Shown: in pieces, positions 54,450 through 64,000 of the stretch
How the letters are laid out: each line of letters starts with the position of its first letter
Position numbering within the stretch: the stretch's first letter is position 1
Assembly: GCA_020740775.1 (NCBI GenBank)
Contig: JAHEWK010000013.1
Location: 558,001-622,000 of the forward strand
Direction of reading: 5' to 3'
Length of the DNA stretch: 64,000 bases
DNA from: Ilyonectria destructans
Lineage: Eukaryota; Ascomycota; Sordariomycetes; Hypocreales; Nectriaceae
Program-made: the position numbers and the translations under genes
Notes under the pieces: generated by a model
Seen by the model: the letters and a program-made list of their open reading frames with translations, nothing else
Database searches by the model: none
Told to the model about the DNA's origin: nothing

Positions 54450-57400
54450 GTGCCGACTAACAGCGTCAGTATGTCCATTATGAGCTCCGAGCGCTCCATG
54501 GATCCTGCCGAGCCACCATCCCATGCGCCGATCTGCAAGAATTCGAAAATGATACAGCCCTCCTCTGCGATGAATATGTTCCACTTGCCCAATCCAATGG
54601 ACCTCGGCTTCCCGACACCGAAACACTCCGGCTATGGGCCAAGGAGCACCATAGCAATACAAGATCCCCCCACAAATCTAACAGCCACCAGGTTGCCCGG
54701 GCACAACACTTGGTACTCATGGGCAAAGCCCGAGGGAGGACCTGAGGCTAGAGCAGACTGCATTGACTCACGGAGGGAACGGTCGCTTGGGCGTACCAAC
54801 GAAACCAACCCGACGGAAGACGCGAGCATCTACGGCTCGGAGCCAGACCAGATAGCCCGCGTGGCATTCTATGTCGACAGCTCGATCCCAACGCGGAACT
54901 GGGAGATACGGCAACCCGAGGCCAGCCCCAACAAGGGCAAGGTTGCGACTCTTAAACTCACGACCGCTTCTACAACCCTCGCCATTCACAACGTTTACAA
55001 CTGGCGCGGGACCGTCAAGATCAGCGATTTGCTAGGCATGATCAATGAATCTGAAGACAGCATTCTGTTGGGAGACTTCAATCTTCACCATCCGGACTGG
55101 AACGGCAACGGCGAAGTACACCCAACTGGTCCTGCTAGGGAGTTGGCCAACGGTGTTAAGGCTCTTGGTCTGGAGCTACTCACTACACCTGGTGTAATTA
55201 CTTTCTCCAGCTCCCGGAACACGGATAAGAGGAGCTCGACCATCGACCTAACCTTTGCTAGCAAACGGGTTAGCAGCCAAGTAGAGCACTGCAGGATCCT
55301 TGAAGTTCCCGGCTTCGAAAGCGACCACCGCATCATCGAGACGACTTTGTGTATGGACGTGGAGCGGGAGATCAAGGCGCGCCCCTGTTGGATCAAGGCG
55401 CGCCCCTGTTGGATCAAGGCGCGCCCCTGTTGGATCAAGGCCAACGAGTTGAATTTCCGCCAAGCCCTCATGTCCCTCTTGCCACCAGAGGACGCTACCC
55501 TTGACACCCGCGAGCAAATCAGTGACTACATCGTGAAAGTCTGCGACGCCGTCAAAGTGGTGACCAGGCTTTGCGTGCTAACCCAGTTCAGCAGGCGCCC
55601 TCGACGGAAGCCATTCACCAAACTCGAGTTGCGCTTGGCTCAGTCCAAGGCCGAGCTGGATGAAGTCCAAGGCAGGTACCGCGAGACAAAGGATGGGCAA
55701 CTTCTCCAGCAGCTGTTTGAGGTTGAAGAGCGCGTGAAAAGAATAGAGCATGATATGTGGAGGCGCTACACCGAGAAGACTTCCGAGACGGTGCGTGGCG
55801 CGCATCGTTTAGCAGGAAGAGCGAGCAAGTTTGGCCAACCGAAGGCTCCATGCCAGATGGGGGTTCTCGTCCACGAGAACAAACACATTTACGAAAAACA
55901 CGAGAAAGCCTCCGTGATTCAAGACACCATGTTCAAGGACAACGCCTCGTTCGAGCCGGTCCCGGAACCCCCCGACCCCAGACCGGACGATGGAAGGCCG
56001 ACGCTCCCCATCCCTCAAGACTTGGACGACGACGAGCTGCGCCTGCTTCTCAAGGGCCTCCCCAAGGGGAAAGCCGCCGGACCCGATGCCATTCCCAACG
56101 AGGCTCTCCGCATGGGGGGAGACTCGCTTCGGCGCCGCCTGCTCTGCATTTTCCGGGCGTGCCTCAAGATGAGTTACCACCCGCCCGAGTTCAAAGACTC
56201 CAACTTGGTCCTGATCCGAAAAGAGGGGAAACCGCCCGAGCTGCCCAAGAGCTGACGTCCAATTGCCCTGCTGTCGTGCATGGGCAAGTTGCTGGAGAAG
56301 ATTGTGGCGACAAGGATACTTCTGGCCATCAAAGACAGGCCGGATCTCTTGCCGGCAACCCAGTTTGGCCTCAGATCTACCACCCAGGCCCTGCAGTATC
56401 TGCTCAATATCATCTACGAGGCCTGGTCTGACATGTACGACAACATCGTCACCATCCTCTGCACCGACATAGGCGGCGCCTACGACAACACCAAGAGGGC
56501 CGAGCTGCTCAACATATTGGTAAAAAAGGGCATGCCGATTTGGGTCGTCGACTTCATCCGCTCCTTTCTCTCCAACCGCCGCGCCACCTTGAACATGCCC
56601 GGCCACGTCTCCGACCTCTTCGATCTCAACGTTGGGATCCCTCAGGGCTCGCCCCTCTCACTAATTCTGTTCCTCCTCTTTGCGTCTCCTCTTCTGGACC
56701 ACGCCGCGCTAGGTACATGCGTCATCCCGTCCGGTTCACGAGGCAAGAGGGCTGTGAAGCTGAGGGCCTTTGCCTTTGTCGACGACAACTACCTCATCGC
56801 TGTGTCCAACAGCCATGAGAGGAATTGTGAGGCCTTGGGATACTTCCACAGAGAGATTGAAAAGACAGCAGAGCCCCTGGGGATTGTATTCGCACCCCAC
56901 AAGTACCACGTCATGCACTTCAAGAGGCCCTACGGCCGACAACAACAGGACAGCGCACTCATCCCCCAGATCCCCGGATTCAACGAGAAGCCTCAAGATG
57001 AGCTAAAGATCCTCGGCGTCACCGTGGATCGACAGCTCAAGTGGCAGACACATCTCAATATAATCCACACCAAAGTCAAACAGAGGCTGGGATACCTATC
57101 CAGATTCTCGGGTCCAACTTGGGGTCCCACCCTACAGACCATGCGCCAGCTGTACCTCACCAAAATTCGGCCCGTCTTTACCTACGCCTGCGGAGCTTGG
57201 TTCGTCAGGAGACGCCAAGGCGAGGGCAGACTTCACTGGGGCCTGACTCTGGATCAAGTCAATAAGCTTAACGCTTTGCAAACCGAGTGTCTGCGGAAAA
57301 TATCTGGCGCCTTCGGCAAGACCAGTGGCCAAGTACTCGAGAAGGAGCTGTACGTCGAGAATTTGTACACCCACCTGTACACGCAGGCGTGCGTTCAGCG

Positions 57401-57665
57401 AGCCAAGGTCCTCCTGTCTGAAGACAATAGGTGGAGGAGGGACAACAAGCCGATGAAGAAGACCAGACCCAAAACCCCAACCCAACTGTTGGACCAGGAT
57501 GCCGCCGCCCTGGCGTACGGCGCACACAGTAACCTTCGAGAACATGCAGAGGCCAGCAACGAATCCGAGGCCGCACTGCTGCGCTGGGCCGATGAGAAGA
57601 AACGGAACCACATCATCAGCTGCTGGGCCAAGAAACTATCCACAAAGGAGTGCGAGGGGAGGTGA
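54450..57665 (+). pseudogene. LINE endonuclease/reverse transcriptase ORF with in-frame TGA
   Basis: One continuous frame runs from 54450 to 57665 apart from TGA at 56253-56255. Before it lie endonuclease motifs (LLGDFNLHHPDW, SSTIDLTFAS, SDHRIIE) and the start of the reverse transcriptase (GKAAGPDAIPNEALR). After it come RPIALLSCMGKLLEKIVA, TQFGLRSTTQAL, TDIGGAYDN, GIPQGSPLS and the catalytic AFVDDN (a Y/F-x-D-D box), then LGVTVDRQLKW. A Trp or Tyr normally precedes RPIAL, so TGG to TGA is a probable change. A second TGA at 57663-57665 is followed by more element sequence (EDYVHQRI in the same frame). A further frameshift separates the C-terminal domain. Apart from these lesions the conserved residues look sound, suggesting a fairly young copy. 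Confidence 0.85.
55371..55433 (+). repeat. Three perfect 21-bp tandem copies inside the LINE ORF
   Basis: ATCAAGGCGCGCCCCTGTTG plus a final G is repeated three times without mismatch, giving IKARPCW three times in the protein between the endonuclease and reverse transcriptase regions, with a fourth partial copy (ATCAAGGCC). It keeps the frame. Confidence 0.95.
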
Positions 57666-58665
57666 GAGGACTACGTCCACCAGCGCATCATTAGAAAAAC
57701 CACACGAGCTGGGCCCGGAGCCCTTGTGAAGCTGCCCGCCTGCCTAGACGAGGGATGGGGGAAAGGGAGCCTCAAGTATTACCGCGACATGCTTCGACCC
57801 CAGAGCACCATCATGTTGCAATGCAGAACCGAGTCCATCGGCCTCAATCATTGCCTATTCAACAAATCGGTACGGTAACCAATTCAAAATCTTCCCTTTC
57901 CGTTTCCCTACTCATGACTCTCTCTTCCAATTTCCCACGGTCAAACTCTTCTCACATCAAAGTCCAAAACACTAACGTCCCTAGCGCGCCGACTCTCCTC
58001 ATTGCCCTTGCCAACTCTCCCTGGAGACTCCCTTCCACTTGTTTGTCGAATGCAACAAGCTCCGAAAGGCAAGGAAGCTGTTGGTCAACGAGGTCGGTCA
58101 CACCAACTTCACTCAGTTGCTCACCCAAGACGCCAAAGTGGCAGCCGAGTGGGCCATTGCCTACTTCGAGCTTGAGCAGTTTGAGCATACCACAGAGGAT
58201 GCTTCTCGTTTCCCTCGCAATCCGGGTACTCTGTCGCAGCGCCCTAGAGGGAGGGAGACAACCTTGTTTTCCCCTGGAGGGAGTCCAACTTCCACCTCTC
58301 AGTCAAAGACAACCCAGACCTATCGCCAATCATCCACCTTATCTCCTGGAGGGAGAATAACCAACACTTCTCTTGATGGGACACAGAACTCGTCCGCACC
58401 CACAAGATCAGCTGGACCATCTTTTAACACCGCCTCGCCCTCTCCACCTGCCCTGCGAAGATCAGCTAGACTGGCTTCTAAAGTCATCCCACCCTCCCCT
58501 GGCGGGAGAGACATTTAAGGGACCACTAGATGTGGCCCTTTTCTTACATTGTGTTGCTCAACGAAGTGAATTGAAGTGTAAGCAAATCCCTTCACTATCA
58601 AACTCCCTCACGGATAGTCAAATGTTCAACTAACTATAGAAGATAACCTTGATGTATAATGACCG

Positions 58666-58680
58666 CCCCCCCCCCCCCCC
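58666..58680 (+). repeat. Run of 15 cytosines
   Basis: A mononucleotide C run marks the approximate 3' end of the retrotransposon-like sequence. Its length may be affected by sequencing error. Confidence 0.9.
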
Positions 58681-60267
58681 AAACCTTCGCCTGGTAAGCT
58701 CCCATCCTATCCAGCATGTAGAACGAATGGGTTATCAGTGCCCACATAAAGCTAACTCATACTGTATTAAGCAGTCAACCTTCCACCGTAAGCAATACTC
58801 TCCTCTGTATCAAGAGGCCTTTCTACTAAATAACTCCGCTTCAGCAGAAACCCTCCGCCCCCGGATGACTCATGGTATGACTCCCTCTTATTTCTGTAAC
58901 GTACAACTTTGAACCCTTGGCTGAATGATGCAGAAGCAGCCTTACACCGAGTCTCCTCCAGCAGCTTCAGCAGCTCTAACAGCCACGCCCTGTTGTAAGT
59001 AATCTTTCTGCGCTGAAGCTCTATTTACTTATCTTTGATTCAAGCCGGCCTATGTTATCCAGCTCTTCTTCATCCGTTTCAGTAGTCGCATTGCTTGCGA
59101 CTGCATCCCGGAGGGCTTCGAGCCTGCCCTGTTGTTTGCGGCAAAATCTCTTCAGATTTGGGTCCGCAGCTGTTATGGAGACGGCCTGGCAACCTAGCAG
59201 CGCTAGGTGTAAGTATTAAGTGCTGGATATCTCATATTATTGCTAATCTATTCCAGCGACTCGATCTAGGTCACTGAGCGAGACCAATTCGGCTTCAGCT
59301 TCAGCGGGATTCTTGAAGCATTGAACCCGCTCTAGTGCTGATAGGAGATTCTGATTAAGGCTGAGGAGATAATCTGATGTGGTTGAAATTGGATGTTGGG
59401 TAAATTGATTCTTTTTATTATATTGATATATTAAGACGTTACTAACCGTATGGAAGGTGGCATAATTGATTGCTGCCGGGCTCGTAGGGTTAACGGAGCC
59501 AACCAAGTTCTTGTTGCTGGTAAGGACTTTTCTATGTTTGTAATGTTACTTGAGAGAGCTAATATACTAAGTAGAAGCAGGCATGATGGCTTTTCAATAT
59601 GAGAGATGTGTGAGGGAGGGAAAGAGTCAGGGCTCAGCTTCTTGAACCAACTAGTAAGAATCTTTCCCGTGGCGGTGAATAAATAAGGCTAACCTTCACT
59701 ATAAGCAGCTTACATATTCATACAGGTTTTCACTTTTTCAATTTGAAAAGCTTGATATTTGGTCATCGTGGTAGCATTGGGTAGGAAATGCTTGAATTGT
59801 GGATAAAGCTGTGTTTTTTTGACCTTGTGCCGGCAACTTGCTCACCTTGAGGGAGCAGACAGAAGTTAGATTAGTTCATTATGATACCCCATAAATTTAA
59901 CTTGGCGACCGCTCTTGCACGTGATATCTTTTAGGATTATGGGAAAAGGAAGACAAAGGGAACAAGAAAATGGACTATGGTAAAGTCTCGGGTAGCTCTG
60001 GGTATGATATGACTCATATCTGATACAAAGTTTTGTCGCAAAGTTTCTGTAGCTGCTAGCCGGGTGTGACTGTGACGTATATACGGATAAAGCCCCAGCT
60101 CGTTCCCCCGCCCTGTTTCAATCTTTTGAACTAATACCACAAACATTTGCTTGGCTGCCGCAAACTTGGGTCTTATCCCTTCAGCACAATCGCAAGACCT
60201 CGTCCCCATTATCTTTCAGCTGAATGAAACACCAGGACTCCAGGCCCTTCCAGCTTTATTTGGCAAC
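58681..60267. other. Intergenic, no gene assigned
   Basis: Weak open frames only. Sequence at 58,960-59,340 has several CAGC/AGCG-rich short repeats (GCAGCTTCAGCAGCTC-like). AT-rich around 59,390-59,450 and 59,700-59,900. The final 300 bp should contain the promoter of the F-box-like gene. Confidence 0.45.
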
Positions 60268-62133
60268 ATGTCTTCTACCACGTCTTCCAACAACATGTCT
60301 CCCAAAATAAACCTCGTCGCCCTCCCATACGAGGTGCGTACGCAAATCTTTCAGAAGTACTTTAAGGTCGACGGCGGCTACATTTACAACGGCGAGTCTG
60401 AGAAGCTCATCACTGCCGATCGCCAACCAATCGACTTCTCGCTGAGGTACACTTGCCACTCGATCGCAGACGACACGAGGCAGATGCCCCTGGCCGTCAA
60501 TACAATCACCTTTTCGACCGTTTATCGACAAGATTGGAGAGAACAGGCTGGTGGGCTTGATGCTATCGTGAGCCTGCAATTTCAACTACAACAAACCATG
60601 ATGCTTCGATTCGCTAGACTTCGACGTATAACTCCAGACATAATTTCTCAGCTTGCTCGCAAGTTTCCACAACACGTGCAGAGTATCGAGGATATTGCGC
60701 AAGAGGAAGTAAAATGGGCTGGACAGTTGCTATTCCAATGGTCGATGCGGCAAAAACTCCTTTATCACTGGTTCGACCTTGATTGCGGGGACTCGTTCCA
60801 AAGCATCTTAAGCCGGCCGTTTGGGGCCTTCATTTACTGGGACTACTCTGGAGGCAGGTCCTCCTTCCTTGATGCCATTGACTACACATTGCGGCTTCTT
60901 GCGGAAAAGCACCCCATCGAATTTGCCTCACTGGTCGATGAAGCTTCTCCAGGCTGGACCGGTTCACATTCCCCTCATGAGTTTCTGCGGCTCACCTTTG
61001 ACCCCTGGGCGATTCCTTCGCTGTCTGAAGTCGTCGCCAAGGGAGACTCGTTGGGGGCCAACAGGTGTCGCTTCTGGGAGTGGTTGGAAGATTGGCACTG
61101 CGACCCATCACACAACGGTACCGGAGATCGCTACCGAGAAAAACTGTACTTTTCGGCGACGGCTGTCGCCATAAGGTTCCTCAATCGGTTGCCTGTGCAT
61201 CACCGCCTCTGCATACGGAACATCACCTTGAACGAGGATCGACTTGCCGTGGGCCAGCCACAGTCTCATGCTCGCGGTTTGATCCCATTTTGCCAAGAAA
61301 ACTCGAGACTCCGAGTTGAGCGACGTGTCAATCTATGGCAAAACATTCTCTTAAAGAGAGACATGCCTTTACCAAAAGATGTATGGAGGCTGGTTGAAGG
61401 CGGATCTTAGCCCGAATGGGGCTATCCCGGGTCAGGCAAGAACACGGTTTACGCCTGCGAAATCGACAATGAATTACTTCCCTGGTTGGCTGATGCTCTT
61501 GAAGTTATAGATGAGGGTATGCCTGTTGGGTCCTTTTCCTTCCTTCTCGATGGGGAGCCTGACCTCGACCTGTCCTCGGATTTATTCGACAAGGTAATTC
61601 ACCGACAAGTTGCCTGGAAAAAGTCACTCACTGAGTGTATTGCTCGAGGACTTTTTTCGCACAAGATGTCTAGAGAGGAGTGCTCTGCGAACGCCTTCAG
61701 GATAGTGGACGATCATTTCCCCGAAGTGATTGATAGCCTGATGAGTGGGACATCTACTATCCGGAGCAACTTCAATCTGGGCCAGCCCTGGGACCACGGG
61801 AACCTCGTCGTGAAACACCAAGAGCCGTCACGTATTGATTGGATGGATATGATAGATTCATTGGAACCAGAGAATTTCCCATTTCCCACTTCTACAGGGC
61901 CCGTGAAACTCAGGCTCGAGATGTTCGAGAAGCAGAGACAATGCGACTATCTAGCGTCATCATTCCGAATCACTAAGCGCGAAAAAAAGCGCCTGAGCAT
62001 AGTTCGACGCAGACGAGTGGCCATCCTGGCGGCCGAAAAGGCAGCAAGAATCGCAGGCTCGGATATAGATTCGGATTCGGGCTCGGATGTAATGGAAGCG
62101 GCGATGAGAACCCTCTTTGAGGACGTTTCTTGA
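60268..62133 (+). pseudogene. F-box-like fungal protein gene interrupted by one TAG
   Basis: A single frame runs from ATG 60268 to the TGA at 62131-62133, about 620 codons, broken only by TAG at 61408-61410. The first half starts INLVALPYEVRTQIFQKYF, an F-box-like opening common in fungal proteins of unknown role, then RYTCHSIADDTRQM (the second helix). The region after the TAG continues without a frame change: PEWGYPGSGKNTVYACEIDN and then a basic, serine/aspartate-rich tail (KREKKRLSIVRRRR, GSDIDSDSGSD). Codon use and composition are the same on both sides, so the stop is likely a recent C-to-T change in a CAG codon. An intron excising it would be only 33 nt. Either a pseudogene or a shorter protein of about 380 aa is made. 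Confidence 0.7.
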
Positions 62134-64000
62134 AGTGCCGGGATGAGACACGCACGAATGCAAGGACATCGGACGCCTGCTGACAAGGGGCAAGCCTCAC
62201 ACACCCGACTTTGGTTGACTTGGGACGATGCCTAATTTATGGAGTTCAGATGTTACGGGGGTTGAATATCTACACGTTGGAGACGCTATTGGCTAAGTTA
62301 TGATTTCTGTTCTCTCATTTGTAGGTAGGACTCCAAAGATACACGTATACTTCTAAAATGTTCTACATTGTTAAGACTGTTCTCCACCATCGTCACCGCA
62401 TCATATCGTATACGTGCGTTATCTTTGATCGCTAACACAGCCGGTTTAAGATTTTTCGACTCTTAAGTATTCTATGGCTGGGTTCCCTTTTCCTAGCCGG
62501 TCAATACTTTCACGGAACTGGGCCAAGGATTGGTTAAGTGGTAGGGCCAAGTCTGGTCAACAATAAGACTCTGTGAACTGAGGGTAATGCTCGTTTCCTA
62601 GTCATCTTAGAGACGACATAGAATATGGGATTTTTTAGCCGCAGTTTAAAAGATTATGGTGCTATAAAGACAGCGAATATAAATCACCTGAGGTAATAAT
62701 TGCCATAGTCCTACACACTTCGTTGACGTTATTATATATACTAGCTATTAAGTGTCGTATATAATTGCTGGAACTGATAGATAGATTTCGATAGTACTCC
62801 ATAATTGGTTCTTTTCCCTTCACACCAAGCCATCTGGGTAGCTTGCACCCCACCACAGGGCTTAGCTGCTACATATTACAAGGGGTTTGAAGGGGAATAA
62901 TGAAACAGTGAGGGCTAGTTTTGACAGAGATAAAGAGGGGGACTAGAGAGGCTATGAGGAAAAAGGTACTAGGCTGTAGCCGCGTTTACATAGCGCAGAC
63001 ATTCAAGTATACTACGTAGCTATTGAGTGGCGGTATGCTGCTTCGAGGACGGAGTTCTAGAACGATGACAGAAAAACGCAGTTCTAAGTAGTAGTCGCAA
63101 AAAGCTCAAGTCTTATCAATAAAGGACTTGTTATTATTAGACGTGTTTACTACATGGAATAACCAGTAGGGAACATCCGCAGCTGGCTTCGGCTAATGCA
63201 CCCATCAGGATGAGGCCACTTTTGAAGTATCTGCCGAAATAAAAATCCGGGATTCGTATGATACGTCATCAGAATCATACTGCCACCTTTTCTTGTAAGC
63301 ACGTCAGACACGCGAAATGCGGGGAAGTGTCATCTTAAGATACACAGTAGTATCGGATGCTTGATTCAGTGGCTGATCTAGCCGGGGATGAGCGAGGCGA
63401 GAATATCCCGGAAGCCAGTGATGCAGTGGAGTGACCCCAGATAGCCACTAAGAAATGCCAATCCAACAGGAATCTTGGAATGTAAAAATGGCGCAGTGGT
63501 GTGTCTGATACACTCCATCATCACGGGATGCGCCCAGTCAGAAACAGGCCACCCAACTTAATAGCCAGATTCGGATAGGATTAACTTGATTTCACACTAA
63601 AGAGCTAAATTATATGACTTGATGGCGATTGTAGATAGGCGGATCGGTAACTGCTGCACCTAATAGTCAGATCAGGCCGGCTCTTTAGTTTAAGGAGGGC
63701 TGGCTGATAACAGCATCCAAATGGTGATCATTACGCGACTGGCAATTATGAAAATACAATATTACCAGTCAAACTTTACATAACGAGAAATACCGATTAA
63801 ATAACTATTATATAATATTTAATCCTTCTGTCAGTATCTATATACTATTATCGCTACACTTGTAATTATAAGTATAATTACAATTGCTATTATCGACAAA
63901 TAAGAGCCCCCCTGTAATTATTGACCAAACCATTTCTAGAAGTACCAATTCAAAGGGTCTACGGCTTTCTTCTAGAGATGGCCAATATTTCTGTGAGTAT
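62134..64000. other. Gene-poor AT-rich end of the window
   Basis: No exon with family similarity is seen. AT content rises at 63,740-63,910. At the very end, ATG at 63,978 followed by four codons and a GTGAGT donor could be the first exon of a gene continuing beyond the window, but this cannot be tested here. Confidence 0.4.

Larger units (their letters stand above)
54430..58680 (+). mobile_element. Tad-type non-LTR retrotransposon (LINE), 5'-truncated and decayed
   Basis: The element runs from near 54,430 to a 15-C run at 58,666-58,680. It contains a partial endonuclease domain, a reverse transcriptase domain, and a C-termin al zinc-like motif around 58,003-58,070 (CPC, then H, then FVEC). 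The 5' end of the endonuclease and any gag-like ORF1 are missing. It ends in a C-rich rather than A-rich tract, which is unusual. The last part has repeated SPGG units (58,270-58,510). No target-site duplication could be confirmed by eye. Confidence 0.82.

Noticed and set aside
63978..64000. First exon of a gene at the right edge
   Set aside because: Five codons before a GTGAGT are too little evidence; only mentioned in the end-of-window entry.

Overview
This window reads as nuclear DNA of a filamentous ascomycete (Pezizomycotina, probably a Sordariomycete). Most genes carry short introns of 46-108 nt with GTAAGT-like donors and CAG/TAG acceptors. Family content is typically fungal: Pth11-like receptor, BTB protein, MCT and lactose-permease transporters, a Tad-type LINE and a pogo/Fot1-like transposase. 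Exon models below were built by hand from reading-frame continuity, splice signals and remembered family conservation; no database search was run.

Region 1 (0.1-12.6 kb): NmrA-like reductase, a small secreted cysteine-rich protein, a Pth11-like membrane protein, two short-chain dehydrogenases (SDRs), a sugar transporter and a HotDog thioesterase. Region 2 (12.8-34.0 kb) looks like a metabolic gene cluster. It holds a 4CL-like CoA ligase ending in SRL, a free-standing starter-unit acyltransferase (SAT) domain protein with no polyketide synthase attached, a family III CoA-transferase ending in SKL, an Old Yellow Enzyme lacking its usual catalytic pair, a third SDR, an MCT-type transporter, a phenol-hydroxylase-like FAD monooxygenase, an isocyanide synthase fused to an Fe/2-oxoglutarate dioxygenase, and an alpha/beta hydrolase ending in AKI. 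The ligase, CoA-transferase and hydrolase all carry peroxisomal (PTS1-type) C-termini. The most attractive reading is an isocyanide biosynthetic cluster with a peroxisomal CoA-dependent branch. Monooxygenase and isocyanide synthase are divergent and share a promoter region holding three ~140-bp tandem repeats. No pathway-specific transcription factor gene was seen. An ACS-family transporter (35.2-36.8 kb) may close the cluster.

Region 3 (37-54.4 kb) mixes decayed and intact genes. It has two complementary relics of lactose-permease-like transporters in opposite orientation at 37.4-37.7 and 52.9-53.9 kb, a broken GH28 polygalacturonase, a DDE transposase, a BTB protein, a broken cytidine-deaminase-like gene, a field of short palindromic repeats, an unrecognised gene, an FtsJ-like methyltransferase, an AT-rich block, a SUR1/CSH1-like glycosyltransferase and an AIM6-like phosphodiesterase. 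Region 4 (54.4-64 kb) contains a 5'-truncated LINE with in-frame stops next to a truncated membrane-protein gene, an F-box-like gene broken by one TAG, and a gene-poor AT-rich end.
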